Shown one piece after another: positions 1 through 13,021 of a stretch of 64,000 nt of DNA. The position numbers and the translations under genes were made by a program. The notes under the pieces are model-generated. The model had not been told where the DNA came from. It saw only the letters and a list, made by a program, of their open reading frames with translations, and ran no database searches. The stretch lies in the NCBI GenBank assembly GCA_018417955.1, contig JACTVC010000007.1, positions 1,674,001-1,738,000 on the forward strand. The letters are read 5' to 3'. The stretch's first letter is position 1. Every line of letters starts with the position of its first letter. The stretch comes from Laccaria trichodermophora. Its lineage: Eukaryota > Basidiomycota > Agaricomycetes > Agaricales > Hydnangiaceae.

Positions 1-1239
1 TGGCAGTAAGCCAAGTGCTAAGATAAGGTGTGCCGGAACCTGCAATGAACTGGGCGCTGAGATAGAGTCGATCCATAAGATGGTCTGGAGGGTACTCGTT
101 ACCCCATTTCTTCCCAGTTTGACTATATCGCACCCAGAGTTCTTCAAGCTTTTCAAACCGATTGGGTTGAAGTCTGTCAGTGATGGGTTTTGGCTTTTGA
201 CAGTCTCTTCCATTGTGATTCGCACTCTTGCACTAGCGAAGGACAAAAAAATCAATAGATGTACAACCAATTCACAAAAGAAAAAGAAGGTTCTCACACT
301 CTGGAACCAGCGGCCAGCATTGTAGAAAGTAACCCCCTTTCCGAAGCAAACTTCGACTTCATAGTGGTGTCCACCTTCAGTGACATTAACCCTGGGGCAA
401 GGAGGTGCAATGTTCTTGGCTTCAGCGATGATAAGTTCAGAGAGAGCATTGCGATAGTTTACGATGCGTTGTGAGCGTGTGGTGGGTTGGGTCCTATCCA
501 TCGTATAAAGCAGTCTGGATGATTGGTGAAGTATCTTCATGAGATTGGACAGTTTAAAAACATGCTTACATTGTCCTTGGTGGCTGGAGCATTCAGAAAG
601 GTCAAAGCCACCAGAAGAACTGGCATTGAATTCAATGAGAGCCATGAAGTCCACCAAGCGCAGTGGAGAACAGATCGAAAAAGGAGCCAAACAATGGCAA
701 ATAATGTGAACACAGTTTGAGCCTCACAAGTCGGGGGAAGAAGCTTGAATGCCCAAACCAATGAGGCTTATTTTTCACAAAAAAATTGGCGTCGTTTGAG
801 ACTGTTTTTACGGGTGCCCGTTGGCCGTAGTTAAAATGAATCTGTCTGCTTGTAATGTACGCTATCACTCACGTGATCCAGATTGTCACAAGCGTGTGCG
901 TGTTTCGCTTTGCCCTTCAACTCGATCACAACCATTTGCCTTGATATTGGCCGCCATTCCTCCTGATGCCCAGCTGCTGAAGTTGCCCCCCCCCCCAAGC
1001 GATCGGACAACATGGATGTGCAATTGGTGGCTATTCTGGCCTGAGGCTGGCCACCATCCCTCTTGCCCACTTGTTTAACTATGACTGCTGTGATGCGACA
1101 CCAACCCCTCCCCTTCGTGTCTCACACCCATTCCCATTCCTGTTCCTTCGTGTATCCTGTTGCCTTTGAGCATCGGCATCCTATTCTCCTGCCTGTTATC
1201 GCCATCCCACTCCCCTGCCTGTTCGCCTCAATACTGGTT
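1..1239. other. no gene recognised upstream of the first gene
   Basis: Only short overlapping frames are present, on both strands, and none resembles a family I know. The last 150 bases are pyrimidine-rich (many ccc, ttcc and cttc runs) and lead into the ATG at 1240, as fungal promoters and 5' leaders often do. A run of ten C's lies near 990. Confidence 0.4.
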
Positions 1240-2593
1240 ATGGCAGAACCAAAGGAAAAGTTCCCCAAGCCGATGGCCAACTGGATCAAGGCGACGTATC
1301 CAGATTACGATGCCAAACTCGGCTTGTCAAAGCCTCATATCCCAGGCCAGCCAGAGCCTTCTGACGATGCGGACATCGCGACATGGCAGAAGGAGAAGAT
1401 GGATGAGTTCAGAAATCACTTCGGTGATCAGCTGAATGATATTCCCAGGTGGCAAGGGGTGTGTGAATCTCAACTTCCTACACCATATCTGTGGCCCTTG
1501 TCTGATGTTCAAACAGAGATTCATGTGGAAATTCATCAAACGCAAGCGTGACCTGAAGGCTAAGCTTGCAACCAGTGCCACTGACTCAGTTGTGCCACCC
1601 GTGTCAAAAACACTCCTGTTTACCGAACCTCCGAGAACGACTGCACGCAAACTTTTCGATGAAGAGAATTCCGCCAAGTTTAGCGAGGAGGCTTCAAAAC
1701 GTCGCGAGGCCCTTGGTCAGGCAAGTCAACATCATGCAGGGCACTGGCAGTCGATCACCTCCAGCGCTTGGAAAGATTTGTCCGATGCAGAGAGAGAACG
1801 CTGGGAGGAGAGAGCACGCTCAATTGAAGCTGCTGTCATTGGGTCTGGTGACATATACCGGTATGTTGTCACTCTGCTGTTCTCAATGTATTGTCAATCT
1901 CACTCTATCAACAGCAACCAGGATGCGCTCCCCTTCAAATTATTCAGCATCCTCAGTGGGCTCGTCGGCCCTCAGCCACATCAAGTTGGCTGTGCAGCGT
2001 TCCACCTTCTTTACACATTCCGGGATGCAGACGAGTTACTCAAGATGGGCAGGTAAGTCGATCCTTTTGGTTCTTCCTGTGTTTACTGAAGAATTTGATA
2101 GAGTTCAAGTTGCCAATGATGAATTCATCAGCACTTCATTTGACGGCTTCCTCCCAGACTATGCAAAATTTGTATCCAAGCCATGGAACGATTACTGTAG
2201 CAAAGTCGTTGGGTGTATGTTCTATCTACTAACGTCTTAGTTAAATTCTGAACAACATCCATTCAGCTAACCGCTCAGTTGAATATGACACAATATTCTG
2301 AAAGAATGACGCTGGCCAATATGTGCTGCCTGTGTATGACAAGGAGAACGGCCACCTTTCGGACCTTTGTATCATGTTAAAGCAATTTTTCGAGGCCTCG
2401 TGGGGTGCATTTTACGTTGCCTGATTGTGGTTTACTTTACTGACGAGTTTCATTTCAGATTTGACTTGGCCATGTTCAACCGAGATGCCAGGGTTACCAT
2501 GGGCGGACCTCATTGCTGCCCCGTCAGATTATCTTCGTGATGATCTCTGTGTTGGACCCATGAAGATATCTCGACTAGACACAATGCCACTGA
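1240..2593 (+). pseudogene. 5' part of a decayed multi-exon basidiomycete gene, split by element A
   Basis: The start chosen is ATG 1240 (MAEPKEKFPKPMANWIK). Exons join well at introns 1459-1516, about 1862-1916 and 2053-2101, with further introns near 2213-2266 and 2425-2458. The part around residues 110-160 is rich in Glu, Arg and Lys with spaced Trp (WKDLSDAERERWEERA), which recalls an HMG-box-like helix; this is only a resemblance. An in-frame TGA lies in the fifth exon near 2301, and the frame changes near 2490 between the FNRDARVTMGG and LPWADLIAAPS readings. Element A enters at 2593/2594; dropping it and one 7-bp repeat continues the frame into the 3' part at 6540. I know this architecture as a recurrent uncharacterised Agaricomycete family, from memory. 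Function unknown; probably a pseudogene. Confidence 0.5.
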
Positions 2594-4061
2594 GAGTGGT
2601 AGCTACAACTTATATGATATACATAAGGCAAATGCCTGCACAGATATTTAATTGTAGCCAAGGAAATCTATGATATGAAATGGTTTGGCAAATATATGAA
2701 ATCTATTTCTTTCTCTGCCAGCCCTATATTTCTTTCCCTACCTAGGCCGATGTTTTATCTATTTCTTTCCCCCATTCACTCATTTCTTTGGTTGCCTAGG
2801 CTGATGTTTTAGCCATTTCTTTCCTTCCCAGCCCTGTATTTCTTTGCTTGCCTAGGCTGATGTTTTATCTATTTCTTTGGCTGCCTAGGCCGATGTTTTA
2901 GATATTTCTTTCCCTCCCAGCCCTATATTTCTTTGGTTGCCTAAGGCTATGTTTTGGATATTTCTTTGGTTGCTTAGGCCAATGTTTTAGCTATTTCTTT
3001 CCCTCCCAGCCCTATATTTCTTTGGTTGCCTAGGCCAATGTTTTAGATATTTCTTTCTCTCCCAGCTCTATATTTCTTTGCTTGCCTAGGGTGATGTTTT
3101 AGATATTTCTTTGGCTGCCTAGGCCGATGTTTTAGCTATTTCTTTGGTTGCCTAGGCCTACATTTTAGCTATTTCTTTCCCTCCCAGCCCTACATTTCTT
3201 TGCTTGCCTAGGCCTATGTTTTATCAATTTCTTTCCTCCCATTCACCTATTTCTTTCCCTCCCAGCCACATATTTCTTTGCTTGCCTAGGCCGATGTTTT
3301 AGCTATTTCTTTCTTTCCCAGGCTGCATTTCCAAATATAGTAATGCACAGTTTTTAAACTGGGAAATGGAAATAAAATGGCAGAAAATTCTGGGCCAAAA
3401 ATGGGGAGGTGCTCACTGTTGTTGATGACATGGAGCATTGGTCTAGAGTGGTCTTCCAAATTTGTAAAACTACCCAGAAATACCCAGAAAAAATATACAG
3501 ATGGTGGCTAGGATATCAGACACTGCTTTCAGGGTCCACCATATATATCCAAAATAAGAAAATATCCTCAGGGATGCCAAAAGTGGAAGAAACCAATGAT
3601 ACATATACTGGCTGATCAGGAGGGTGGTCACATGACCAATTTCCACAAGTGGTCAAAACAAAAAAAGTTGTAGCCCTGCACTGTAGTTTTCCAAATCTGT
3701 TTGAATCATGTCCTAGAGTGCTCCTGTTGTGCAGATATGTTGATAAAGATCTTTCTGACCACTGGCTTTTTCAACCTTTTGCACTTTTCTCCATCCATGA
3801 AAACAATATGATTTCAACACATTCAGAAAGCTAAGAGGAGGGCTACAATGATTGTGTCATGGGAAATTTCACCCAAAAGGAAGGTGCATCCCTTTTAAAA
3901 AAACAGGAAATTGACAATGACAGACTAAAAAAGATTACAGATTGAATACAAAAATCAGTCATGGACTCCAATATCTATGAACAAACAACCACAGACTACA
4001 AAAAGTTGGATATTGACTACAAAGTTTACCAATAAACTACAAAAGACTACAAAGATTGGAC
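2594..4061 (+). repeat. left inverted-repeat arm of element A
   Basis: This arm is the reverse complement of 5065-6532. The outer part (about 2700-3325) is an imperfect minisatellite of about 33-56 bp alternating TTTCTTTGGTTGCCTAGG-type and TTTCTTTCCCTCCCAGCC-type units. The inner part (3890-4061) holds GACTACAAA repeats. The frames at 3409-3615 and 3649-3834 recur exactly, mirrored, at 5511-5717 and 5292-5477, so I do not call them genes. Confidence 0.85.
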
Positions 4062-5064
4062 ATAGATCACATAGAAAAGTTTACATCAAGTCTCAGCTTG
4101 GACAGCTAGTTTGGCCAAGTTCAAGCATGTATGTATTTGATAAAGACATTATACTGAAGATGGACTTGAACCAGACAGAGATGGTAGAGAAGACACTGGG
4201 TTGGTCATCTTCTGATATGCTACTTGGATGTCTGACATAGACATGGATCTTGCTGCTGGATATGGCCTTGGATAGATTGCTTAACATCCATGGCATTGAA
4301 CTTGAAGCAGATGCTGATGTGGTCATGAACATCCCCACTGTTAGTTTTACAACTTTGTCACTGTCTGGCTCTGGCATAGAACTTGCATCTCTGACACTGA
4401 GATGGTTGTTGTTGGTGGATATGGACTTGTCCAGATTGCTTTACATACTTTTCTTTGCTGATATGTTGATTGGGCACTTTATCATTCATATCTTGGTTGG
4501 ATGTATAGGTGGAAGAGCTGAAGATGGATGTGGTGATTGAAGTCATCACTGGATGGAATAACAAGTTCAAGCTTGGGTCTGAAGCATGTCTGGGATGCCT
4601 TGATAGATTGGGTAGTGATTGCTCATCTTGGTCTTTGACTATATGAACTTGGTCAGAAGGTGGAGGAGCACCAGAACCATGGACATGTCACTATACTTAA
4701 AGTTGCATGATGGTCAGACTTCATGTCACCCTAAGTTGTTGTAAGATCTGCCTTGTCTTGGAGCTGATGTATAGATAGCTGCAACTATACTTCACAACTT
4801 GAAATACTAGCTTGGCCAAAAGCAAACACAGGTACATTTGCTAAAAGATGTTATAGTAAAGGTGGACTGTCCCTCTCAGTACAAAGCTTAGCTTGAACAA
4901 TTGTAGTAGACCTAACTGCTGTAATCAAAGAAGTGGATACTACAAACCTATAATCAGCTGTTTGCAGTCTTTGGTTGTCTGTTAGTAGATATTGTAGTCC
5001 ATAACTGATTTTTGTAGTCTATCTGGAGTCTTTTTAGTCTGTCATTGTCAATTTCCTGTTTTTT

Positions 5065-6532
5065 TACCAATCTTTGTAGTCTTTTGTAGTTTATTGGTAA
5101 ACTTTGTAGTCAATATCCAACTTTTTGTAGTCTGTGGTTGTGTGTTAGTAGATATTGGAGTCCATGACTGATTTTTGTAGTCTATCTGGAGTCTTTTTTA
5201 GTCTGTCATTGTCAATTTCCTGTTTTTTTAAAAGGGATGCACCTTCCTTTTGGGTGAAATTTCCCATGACACAATCATTGTAGCCCTCCTCTTAGCTTTC
5301 TGAATGTGTTGAAATCATATTGTTTTCATGGATGGAGAAAAGTGCAAAAGGTTGAAAAAGCCAGTGGTCAGAAAGATCTTTATCAACATATCTGCACAAC
5401 AGGAGCACTCTAGGACATGATTCAAACAGATTTGGAAAACTACAGTGCAGGGCTACAACTTTTTTTGTTTTGACCACTTGTGGAAATTGGTCATGTGACC
5501 ACCCTCCTGATCAGCCAGTATATGTATCATTGGTTTCTTCCACTTTTGGCATCCCTGAGGATATTTTCTTATTTTGGATATATATGGTGGACCCTGAAAG
5601 CAGTGTCTGATATCCTAGCCACCATCTGTATATTTTTTCTGGGTATTTCTGGGTAGTTTTACAAATTTGGAAGACCACTCTAGACCAATGCTCCATGTCA
5701 TCAACAACAGTGAGCACCTCCCCATTTTTGGCCCAGAATTTTCTGCCATTTTATTTCCATTTCCCAGTTTAAAAACTGTGCATTACTATATTTGGAAATG
5801 CAGCCTGGGAAAGAAAGAAATAGCTAAAACATCGGCCTAGGCAAGCAAAGAAATATGTGGCTGGGAGGGAAAGAAATAGGTGAATGGGAGGAAAGAAATT
5901 GATAAAACATAGGCCTAGGCAAGCAAAGAAATGTAGGGCTGGGAGGGAAAGAAATAGCTAAAATGTAGGCCTAGGCAACCAAAGAAATAGCTAAAACATC
6001 GGCCTAGGCAGCCAAAGAAATATCTAAAACATCACCCTAGGCAAGCAAAGAAATATAGAGCTGGGAGAGAAAGAAATATCTAAAACATTGGCCTAGGCAA
6101 CCAAAGAAATATAGGGCTGGGAGGGAAAGAAATAGCTAAAACATTGGCCTAAGCAACCAAAGAAATATCCAAAACATAGCCTTAGGCAACCAAAGAAATA
6201 TAGGGCTGGGAGGGAAAGAAATATCTAAAACATCGGCCTAGGCAGCCAAAGAAATAGATAAAACATCAGCCTAGGCAAGCAAAGAAATACAGGGCTGGGA
6301 AGGAAAGAAATGGCTAAAACATCAGCCTAGGCAACCAAAGAAATGAGTGAATGGGGGAAAGAAATAGATAAAACATCGGCCTAGGTAGGGAAAGAAATAT
6401 AGGGCTGGCAGAGAAAGAAATAGATTTCATATATTTGCCAAACCATTTCATATCATAGATTTCCTTGGCTACAATTAAATATCTGTGCAGGCATTTGCCT
6501 TATGTATTTTAAATACATTGCAGCTACTAGTG
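5065..6532 (-). repeat. right inverted-repeat arm of element A
   Basis: Mirror image of 2594-4061. Just inside it, about 4930-5064, lies a second partial copy of the GTAGTCTATCTGGAGTC tract, so the inner end of the right arm carries a short extra duplication absent from the left. Confidence 0.85.
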
Positions 6533-7558
6533 CCACTGACCGATCTGAGAGCACTCTCTGAAAAAATCAACACCCATCAAAGGACCTTCGCGCTTTCCAT
6601 CTTTCGCTCCCGAGTCGATATTGTGAATGCCAGGGATCACCATACTTCCCTCGACAGAGCCCGACATGAAGATAGTAAAGACCCTGAAGAGATTCTTCAT
6701 GAGCTGACCCCCCCTGCCTCACCCTCTCCTCCTAGTTATCTAGCGTGCCCCCTTACAGCAATTGCCACTGAAACAGGAGCTCAGGAATCTATTCCCCCCA
6801 AGTCAACTAATTTGCTCATACATTCTGTCGTACCTCATCCAGATCGGGAGGCACTCGCTCCATCACCTTCAGGGCCCACAGCAGCCAATTCACATATTGT
6901 GACGCCCACGCAACCTGTTGTGATGCCTCATCATGCTCTCCCTCAACCCGATTTACCTTTGCGTGTGCAACCCCTTTCCCCTTCCTTTGCTCCATCGCTT
7001 TCGAGGCCAACAAACATTCCTCCCCAACCTGTTCCATCTTCCCCCACACAACCCCTTTCCCCTTCATCATATTCAACACCACCCTGCCAAGAGGCACCTG
7101 CTCCGTCGCTTTCAAAACCCACAACCATTCCTCCCGACCCTGTTTCACCCTCGCCCACTCAACTCAAATCCCTTCCACTGAGTTCAACGATACCTCATGC
7201 AGATTTGGAGGCACCCTGTTCACATATCGTGATTCCTCCCCTCTCTCCTCCCTATTCCAATCCAGCAGCCACAGCGCCAGTGGCTTCCACCACACCTCCT
7301 ATTTCCACAGCTCTCCCGCCTGTGAAACAAAAGCCCAAGCGCTCCCGCGATGAAGGTCTTGGGACAGTTGTTGACGGTCCACGTAAGCGAAGGCAGACAC
7401 ATCGAGCCAAAGGCTGCGCTTTCAATGAGGTCACCACTGACGAGGACATTGTCCCAAGCAATGAAGTTCAATCCGACAAGCGAAGCACTCCGGAGGTTGC
7501 TACGTGCAGTTGCCATAGCGGTAGAGGTGGCAAACAGGGGAAACGTGGCCCGCCGTAA
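6533..7558 (+). pseudogene. 3' part of the gene split by element A; Pro/Ser-rich tail
   Basis: The frame entering from the 5' part continues here as TDLRALSEKINTHQ and runs open to the TAA at 7556-7558. Most of it is low complexity: Pro, Ser and Thr repeats such as SPTQPLSPSS and SKPTTIPPDPV, with a basic patch near the end (KQKPKRSRDEG, PRKRRQTHRAK) that could be a nuclear localisation signal. It belongs to the gene starting at 1240 because frame and target duplication agree. It has no recognisable catalytic domain. Confidence 0.45.
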
Positions 7559-9990
7559 GGAGGTTTTTTGTTAACCCCTGCACATTGCCTGGTACGTATG
7601 TCTTGACCTGAAGTCGATGATTCACAACTGAGTATTAGGATGATCAGGTTCGAATCTGTTCAAACAAGTGTTTAAGTGACTGTTCAAGTATAGATTCAAA
7701 GTAAGTTCAAACCGGTGTTTGAATGTGGTTCGAACTCGGTAGTAGTATTAGTATTATTGTGGTACATTATGTAGAATAACTGTTCGAACCCGGTTCGAAC
7801 ACCCATGTCTGAATGACTTGTTTGAATGTAGTTCGAACCAGGTTCGAACAAGAGGTGTAAAGTAGTGGTATTAGTAGTATTATACGTTAGGTTCAATAAC
7901 AGTTCAAACCTGGTTTGAACGCCCATGTCTTTCAAGATGGCAAAGTTTGAACTTGAACAGAATTGTTGCCGTTTAGAAACACTTAATGGATTTAATGTGA
8001 AAACTCATGTTTTTTACAGGATATACAGAACAATGATGTGGATGCCTAGTGGTATGTCCAAAACATTGAAAAGACTAAACTACACCTAAGTAGTAAATGT
8101 ACAGAGACTTAGTGTGGCTTGCAGCCATTCAGAAAGTCATGTACAGCAATTCCCATGTACACATCAAAGACTGATGCATCTGAAAGTCACAAGTACAAAC
8201 ATGGGAAAAAGATACATTCTATTATATGAGATATAATGGGAACCCCCTGACAACTAAAAGAGACATTTGAAAACATCCTCAGAGTGTCTTCCAACTTCTG
8301 TAATGAAAAGACAAGCCAAGACAGGGCATTTTAATTAAAAACTTGGGAACAATGAAAGACCAAAGGCTATTGGTAATGCATATGCATGCACATCAGGAAA
8401 CATTAATCATTATATGATGCCCTCTGTCAAACCAGTAACTGGGCCATAGAAAAGAAACATGCAAGATCATGCCAAGCTAAGAATAGCTACATTGGTTAGC
8501 TCCACATATGCATGAAACACTGATGCATTTGAAATTTAAAAATGTGACACTACAAAATCCACAGTGTTCACAGAGATAGACTACAAAATATACCACACAT
8601 TCATTAAATTTTCATATTTGTAATTTGGACTGCAGTAACCCATATAAAACACATGTAAAACATAGATAGGGGTTCTTGGAGTATATAAGGAGTGCACTGG
8701 CAGGTCAAAAAGCAAGCCATTGCCCTCCCCCATTGACCAGCTAGTTGTACTCCAAGTAGAGATTTAGGAGGCAGACAGTTGTAATCAATTAAAGGACATT
8801 TCTTTGTGATCAGATAAGTACAGTGTGAACGAAGCCAGCATGCTTGGGAGCCAACTTGCTTGGAGACTTTTGAATAAGAGGTTTTATACACAGTATCATT
8901 TAGACAAGGCAGCATGCTCATACCCTTTGCTTTGGAGTGTAGTAACATAGTAAAAACTCATGGGAGTCATAAAAGTTACTAGAAGTTGTGTTTCATGTCA
9001 ATGAAGAAAACTGTGATCAAGAACTTTGCATTTGAGAGACCAGGTTTCCTGAAAGACATACTTTGTTCTATTGAACTATTCTAAACCACACCCTATCATA
9101 AAAACCCATTCTGAAACAAAAACTCTTGAGACTTAACCTAAGAAGACAAAAGTGGTATTTCTTAGGCCCTCAAACTCTTGAACTAAGATTGTGATAGAGA
9201 GAGAGTGTGTGTGTGTGTGTGTTAGGTGTTAGAGTTTTCCCCAATGTGCTTGATCCTTGTTTGTGTGTTTCGCACTTTCACAGTCATCCCATGCAATGTC
9301 TATCAACATGCAGAGTGTTATAGAGTGAAGGACAGAGGGATTGAAGTTACCAAATAAGAAGACTGTTTGTCAGCTTATCTCCTTGTATAGTGGAATGGGT
9401 CTAGTGGAGGAAAAGAATCTTACTATGCCTTACCAAATAAGGAAATTTTCCCATTTTATCCACCTGCAGGATGTGGCACATCCCCGCCATTGTGAAGAAG
9501 ATCTTGGTTCAATTTGTTGTTTTATAATGCATTTCTAACCTTGTACAGACTGTACAACCCAGAAAAATGGTGAGGGCATGCAGGAAGTTACCCTCCCTCT
9601 CCATCTCACCTGGTGACTTATGTTTCAATTGAACTCTTGTTTTCTTTTCATGGGCCAGATGTTGGGCTCATCAAACACCAAGTTGAGCAGTACAAGATGA
9701 GCTTGATTGTGAATATGTACATATGTATGAACAAGTTCTGAATTTTCAACACATATCTCACAGGTTAGCACAGGATATCACTTTTACCATATTTAACTGA
9801 AACATACCCCCACATGCAACCAAGTGCCGGAACTTCAGCAAAAGGTCTGCTTCCACTTCTACTGTTCTGGAAACAACTGTCCTCATGAAGTACATCATAC
9901 AAGCATCCAAGTACAATCTGAAGTAGACAATACAGACAGTCATATGAAAAAATAAAATCATACAAGATCAATGTTAAAATATCCTGAGGT
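7559..9990. other. gene-poor AT-rich interval with GTTCGAAC palindromes
   Basis: No coding frame here is convincing. From about 7640 to 7960 the sequence is dense in GGTTCGAAC, GTTCAAAC and TTTGAAC words, many of them palindromic, arranged in two loosely repeated blocks that each contain TAGTATTA and ACGCCCATGTCT or ACACCCATGTCT. A short GT run lies at 9207-9222. The rest is AT-rich, without recognisable repeats or RNA genes. Confidence 0.5.
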
Positions 9991-10574
9991 TTACCTCAAC
10001 CCCTCCAAATCAGTTGCAAACTTCCCTTCCCCATAGCCACCCTGCCCTCTCCCTCCCCCTCCTCCTCCTGCTCCATACTCAGCCACCACAGGACTCCCTG
10101 AATCACTCCCCATATATGCACCAATATAATCATACTCATCACCTGCCGACACCTCCCTCTGATGTCCACGCTGCTGTTGTTGTGCAGGATAAAGTGACAC
10201 AGGCACAGGTAACGGTAATGGTTTCTTCATCGACACACTCAATGGCGCCGTCCCCCCTGTGCCCCCCAATGAATCATAACTTGTCGATTTGTGGGGTATG
10301 GGTCTTTTGAAAGCCGCTGCTGATATCGTCCTTGCCCCACCAGCAGTGGCACCTCCAACCAAAGAAGTGGTACTGCCCAATGTACGCGGATATTCCCCCG
10401 GCGTTCGATATGATGCATCCGAGAGCGGTGACGAAGGATGCTGTTGCGCATCTCCAGCTGGAACTTGGGACCGAGGTGGAACAGGTGAATTGGACCTCGA
10501 CGACTGGAATCGTGGCGGAACCACCACTGGTGCATCCCCCGACTGAGATGGTTGTTGTTGGGACTGCTGACTGA
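9991..10574 (-). pseudogene. pil1: eisosome PIL1 homolog, C-terminal part, separated by element C
   Basis: This is the end of the minus-strand PIL1-like gene that starts at 16958. Read in frame after removing element C and one 7-bp repeat, the sequence runs from LQALSQ into QSQQQPSQSGD and stops at 9991-9993. The tail is low complexity: Ser, Pro, Gln and Gly runs, including a Gly-rich stretch near 10060. Long disordered C-terminal tails follow the BAR-like core in basidiomycete PIL1/LSP1 proteins as I recall them. Cut off from its promoter by element C, it is not expected to be expressed as part of PIL1. Confidence 0.65.
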
Positions 10575-11849
10575 CACTAGTATCTACCACTTTTTATGAT
10601 AAAATACAGTCAAGTGCCTGCACAACTTTTTGGTAAATGGCACTGTGGTCTTATGAAATGAGAAACATGGGGGAAATCTAATGAAACATGTTTCATTTTT
10701 GGCCCAGACCATTTCATATATATCTCATTGTTTCCCTAGCAATATTTCTTTGCCATTTCTTTCCCATTTCATTGGCTGACTGGCTATATTTCTTTTCCAT
10801 TTCATTGGTTGCCTGGCTATATCTTTTTTCTATTTCATTGTTTCCCTAGCAATATTTCTTCGCAATTTCTTTCCCATTTCATTGGCTGCCTAGCCATATT
10901 TCTTTCCCATTTCATTCATATTTCTTTTCCATTTCATTGTTTCCCTAGCAATATTTCATTGCCATTTCATTCCTATTTCATTGGCTGCCTAGCCATATTT
11001 CTTTCCCATTTCATTCATATTTCATTGCCATTTCATTGACTCCCTAGCAATATTTCTTTGCCATTTCTTTCCCATTTCATTGGCTGCCTAGCCATATTTC
11101 TTTCCCATTTCATTGTTTCCCTAGTAATATTTCTTTGCCATTTCTTTCCCATTTCATTCATATTTCTTTGCCATTTCATTGACTCCCTAGCAATATTTCT
11201 TTGCCATTTCTTTCCCATTTCATTGGCTGCCTAGCCATATTTCATTCCCATTTCTTTTCCATTTCATTGTTTCCCCAGCAATATTTCTTTGCCATTTCTT
11301 TCCCATTTCATTGGCTGCCTGGCTATATTTCTTTCCCTTCTTGTCAGGGTCCATCCAATGGGTCATCAGGAGGGTGGTCACATGACCAATTTCCTAAAAT
11401 AGTCAAAATACAAAATTAATAGCCCTGAATTGTAGCTTTCAGAATCTGTTTGAATTATGTTCTAAAGTGCTCTCATTGTGGAGATATGAGGCAAATGAAT
11501 TTTCACAGCACCGTCTTTTTTCAACCTTTTTGTCTTTTTCTCCAGGAAAACAACACCAAACAATATAATTTTAACATATTTAGAAAGCTAAGAAAAGGGG
11601 CTACAATTATCATATTATAGAAAAATTGACTCAAAAAGGAAGGTGCATAGCCTAAAAGGGACACGCACACCAGTAGACTACAAAAGTCAGACCTAGACTA
11701 GAAATTTTACCAATAGATTACAAAAGTCAGACATAGAATACAAAAATGAGTAATGCACTACAAAAGACTACAAACAGCTGGACATAGACTACAAAGTTTA
11801 CTAATGGGCTATGACAGACTTCAAGAGTTGGACATACACTACAAAATCC

Positions 11850-12560
11850 GCTTTTCTCATTACAAAAGTTTTAGTGTCTGCTTTTTTCATTACAGCAGTT
11901 TGTAGTGTCCGCTTTTTTTATTACAACAGTTTGTAGTGTCCACTTTTTTCATTACAACAGTTTCTAGTGTCCAATTTTTTTATTGCAACAGTTTCTAGTG
12001 TCCGCTTTTTTCATTACAACAGCTTGTAGTGTCTGCTTTTTTTATTCCAACATTTTCTAATGTTCGCTTTTTTTATTACAACAGTTTCTAGTGTCCGCTT
12101 TTTTAGACTACAACAGTTTACAATATCCACTTTTTAAGACTACTAAGCTTGTAGTCTCAGTTTGTAGTGTCCACTTTTTTTATTACAACAGTTTATAGTG
12201 TCCGCTTTTTCATTACAACAGTTTGTAGTGTCCACTTTTTTATTACAACAGTTTGTAGTGTCCAATTTTTTTATTGCAACAGTTTCCAGTGTTCGCTTTT
12301 TTTATTACAACAGTTTGTAGTGTCCAATTTTTTTATTGCAACAGTTTGTAGTGTCCGCTTTTTTCATTACAACAGTTTGTAGTGTCTGCTTTTTTAGACT
12401 ACAACAGTTTCTAGTGTCCGTTTTTTTAGATTATGACAGTTTGTAGTCTTCGCTTTTTTGGACTACAACAGTGGGTAGAATCCACTTTTTTGGACTACAA
12501 CAGTTTACAATATCCACTCTTTAAGACTACTAAGTTTGTAGTCTGCTTTTCTGACATTTA
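11850..12560 (+). repeat. inner minisatellite of element C, unit about 32 bp
   Basis: About twenty degenerate copies of a unit built from CATTACAACAGTTTGTAGTG and TCCGCTTTTTT. The units vary at cattac/tattac/tattgc and at tttgtag/tttctag. The mirrored array on the right (about 13060-13500) is shorter. The spacing looks CRISPR-like at first sight, but there are no unique spacers. Confidence 0.8.
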
Positions 12561-13021
12561 GTTTGTAGTAGGTATGGGTTTATGACATGTGAGATGAATT
12601 GACTCTGCCAGTCAGGCCCAACTTGTTGTCTTTCACATCAGTGGAGCCCGTCTCTCTTTTCAGCTGACCAGCCACTATCCCATCTCTCTGGACTCAGTCA
12701 AACATCTATTGATATCAGTAGCTACTGTCCTATAATGAGTGTCTCTCATTGGTCTTTTCTGTCAAGTCAAATTATGATAAGGTTTCACTGTCCAACCATT
12801 CATCCTAGCCAATCTTCACTGAAAGCCATTCAAGAGTACTAGGAGTGAATGATGAAAGGTTGTCTATTCCTATTATGTTCTTAGTCTACTCAGGTGAATA
12901 CAAGCTGGAATCTGGTGAATCTTTTCCAGGTTGACCATGAGTAGAGCTGTTGTTCTTGAAAACACAGTGCAGGCTCCACTGGTATGAAAGCCAACAGTTG
13001 GGCATGGCTGGCAAAAGTCAA

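Larger units (their letters stand above)
2594..6532. mobile_element. foldback element A (palindromic, about 3.9 kb, subfamily 1)
   Basis: The element starts GAGTGGTAGCTAC and its reverse complement starts CACTAGTAGCTGC. It is flanked by the 7-bp direct repeat CCACTGA (2587-2593 and 6533-6539). Left and right arms mirror each other with coordinates summing to 9126 over about 1468 bp, leaving a loop of about 1.0 kb (4062-5064). Each arm runs from the outside in: an array of TTTCTTT/GCCTAGG units, a segment with GGGTCCACCATATA, a conserved module with GGTCACATGACC, then a tract of GACTACAAA words. Short open frames occur, but the arm frames are mirrored on both strands and the loop frames look non-coding. 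No transposase is visible, so it is probably non-autonomous. Superfamily unassigned. Confidence 0.9.

Noticed and set aside
3409..5717. Open frames in the foldback arms and loops (61-96 residues, identical in A and B)
   Set aside because: Identity simply reflects recent duplication. The arm frames recur mirrored on the opposite strand, composition is that of AT-rich repeats, and no domain is recognisable.
6816..7516. Minus-strand frames opposite the Pro/Ser-rich 3' exon
   Set aside because: Antisense of low-complexity sequence; the plus frame connects to the upstream exons through the target duplication.
11850..12560. Regular repeat units of about 32 bp that look like a CRISPR array
   Set aside because: The sequence is eukaryotic, units are contiguous and degenerate with no unique spacers, and the array is part of a transposable element.
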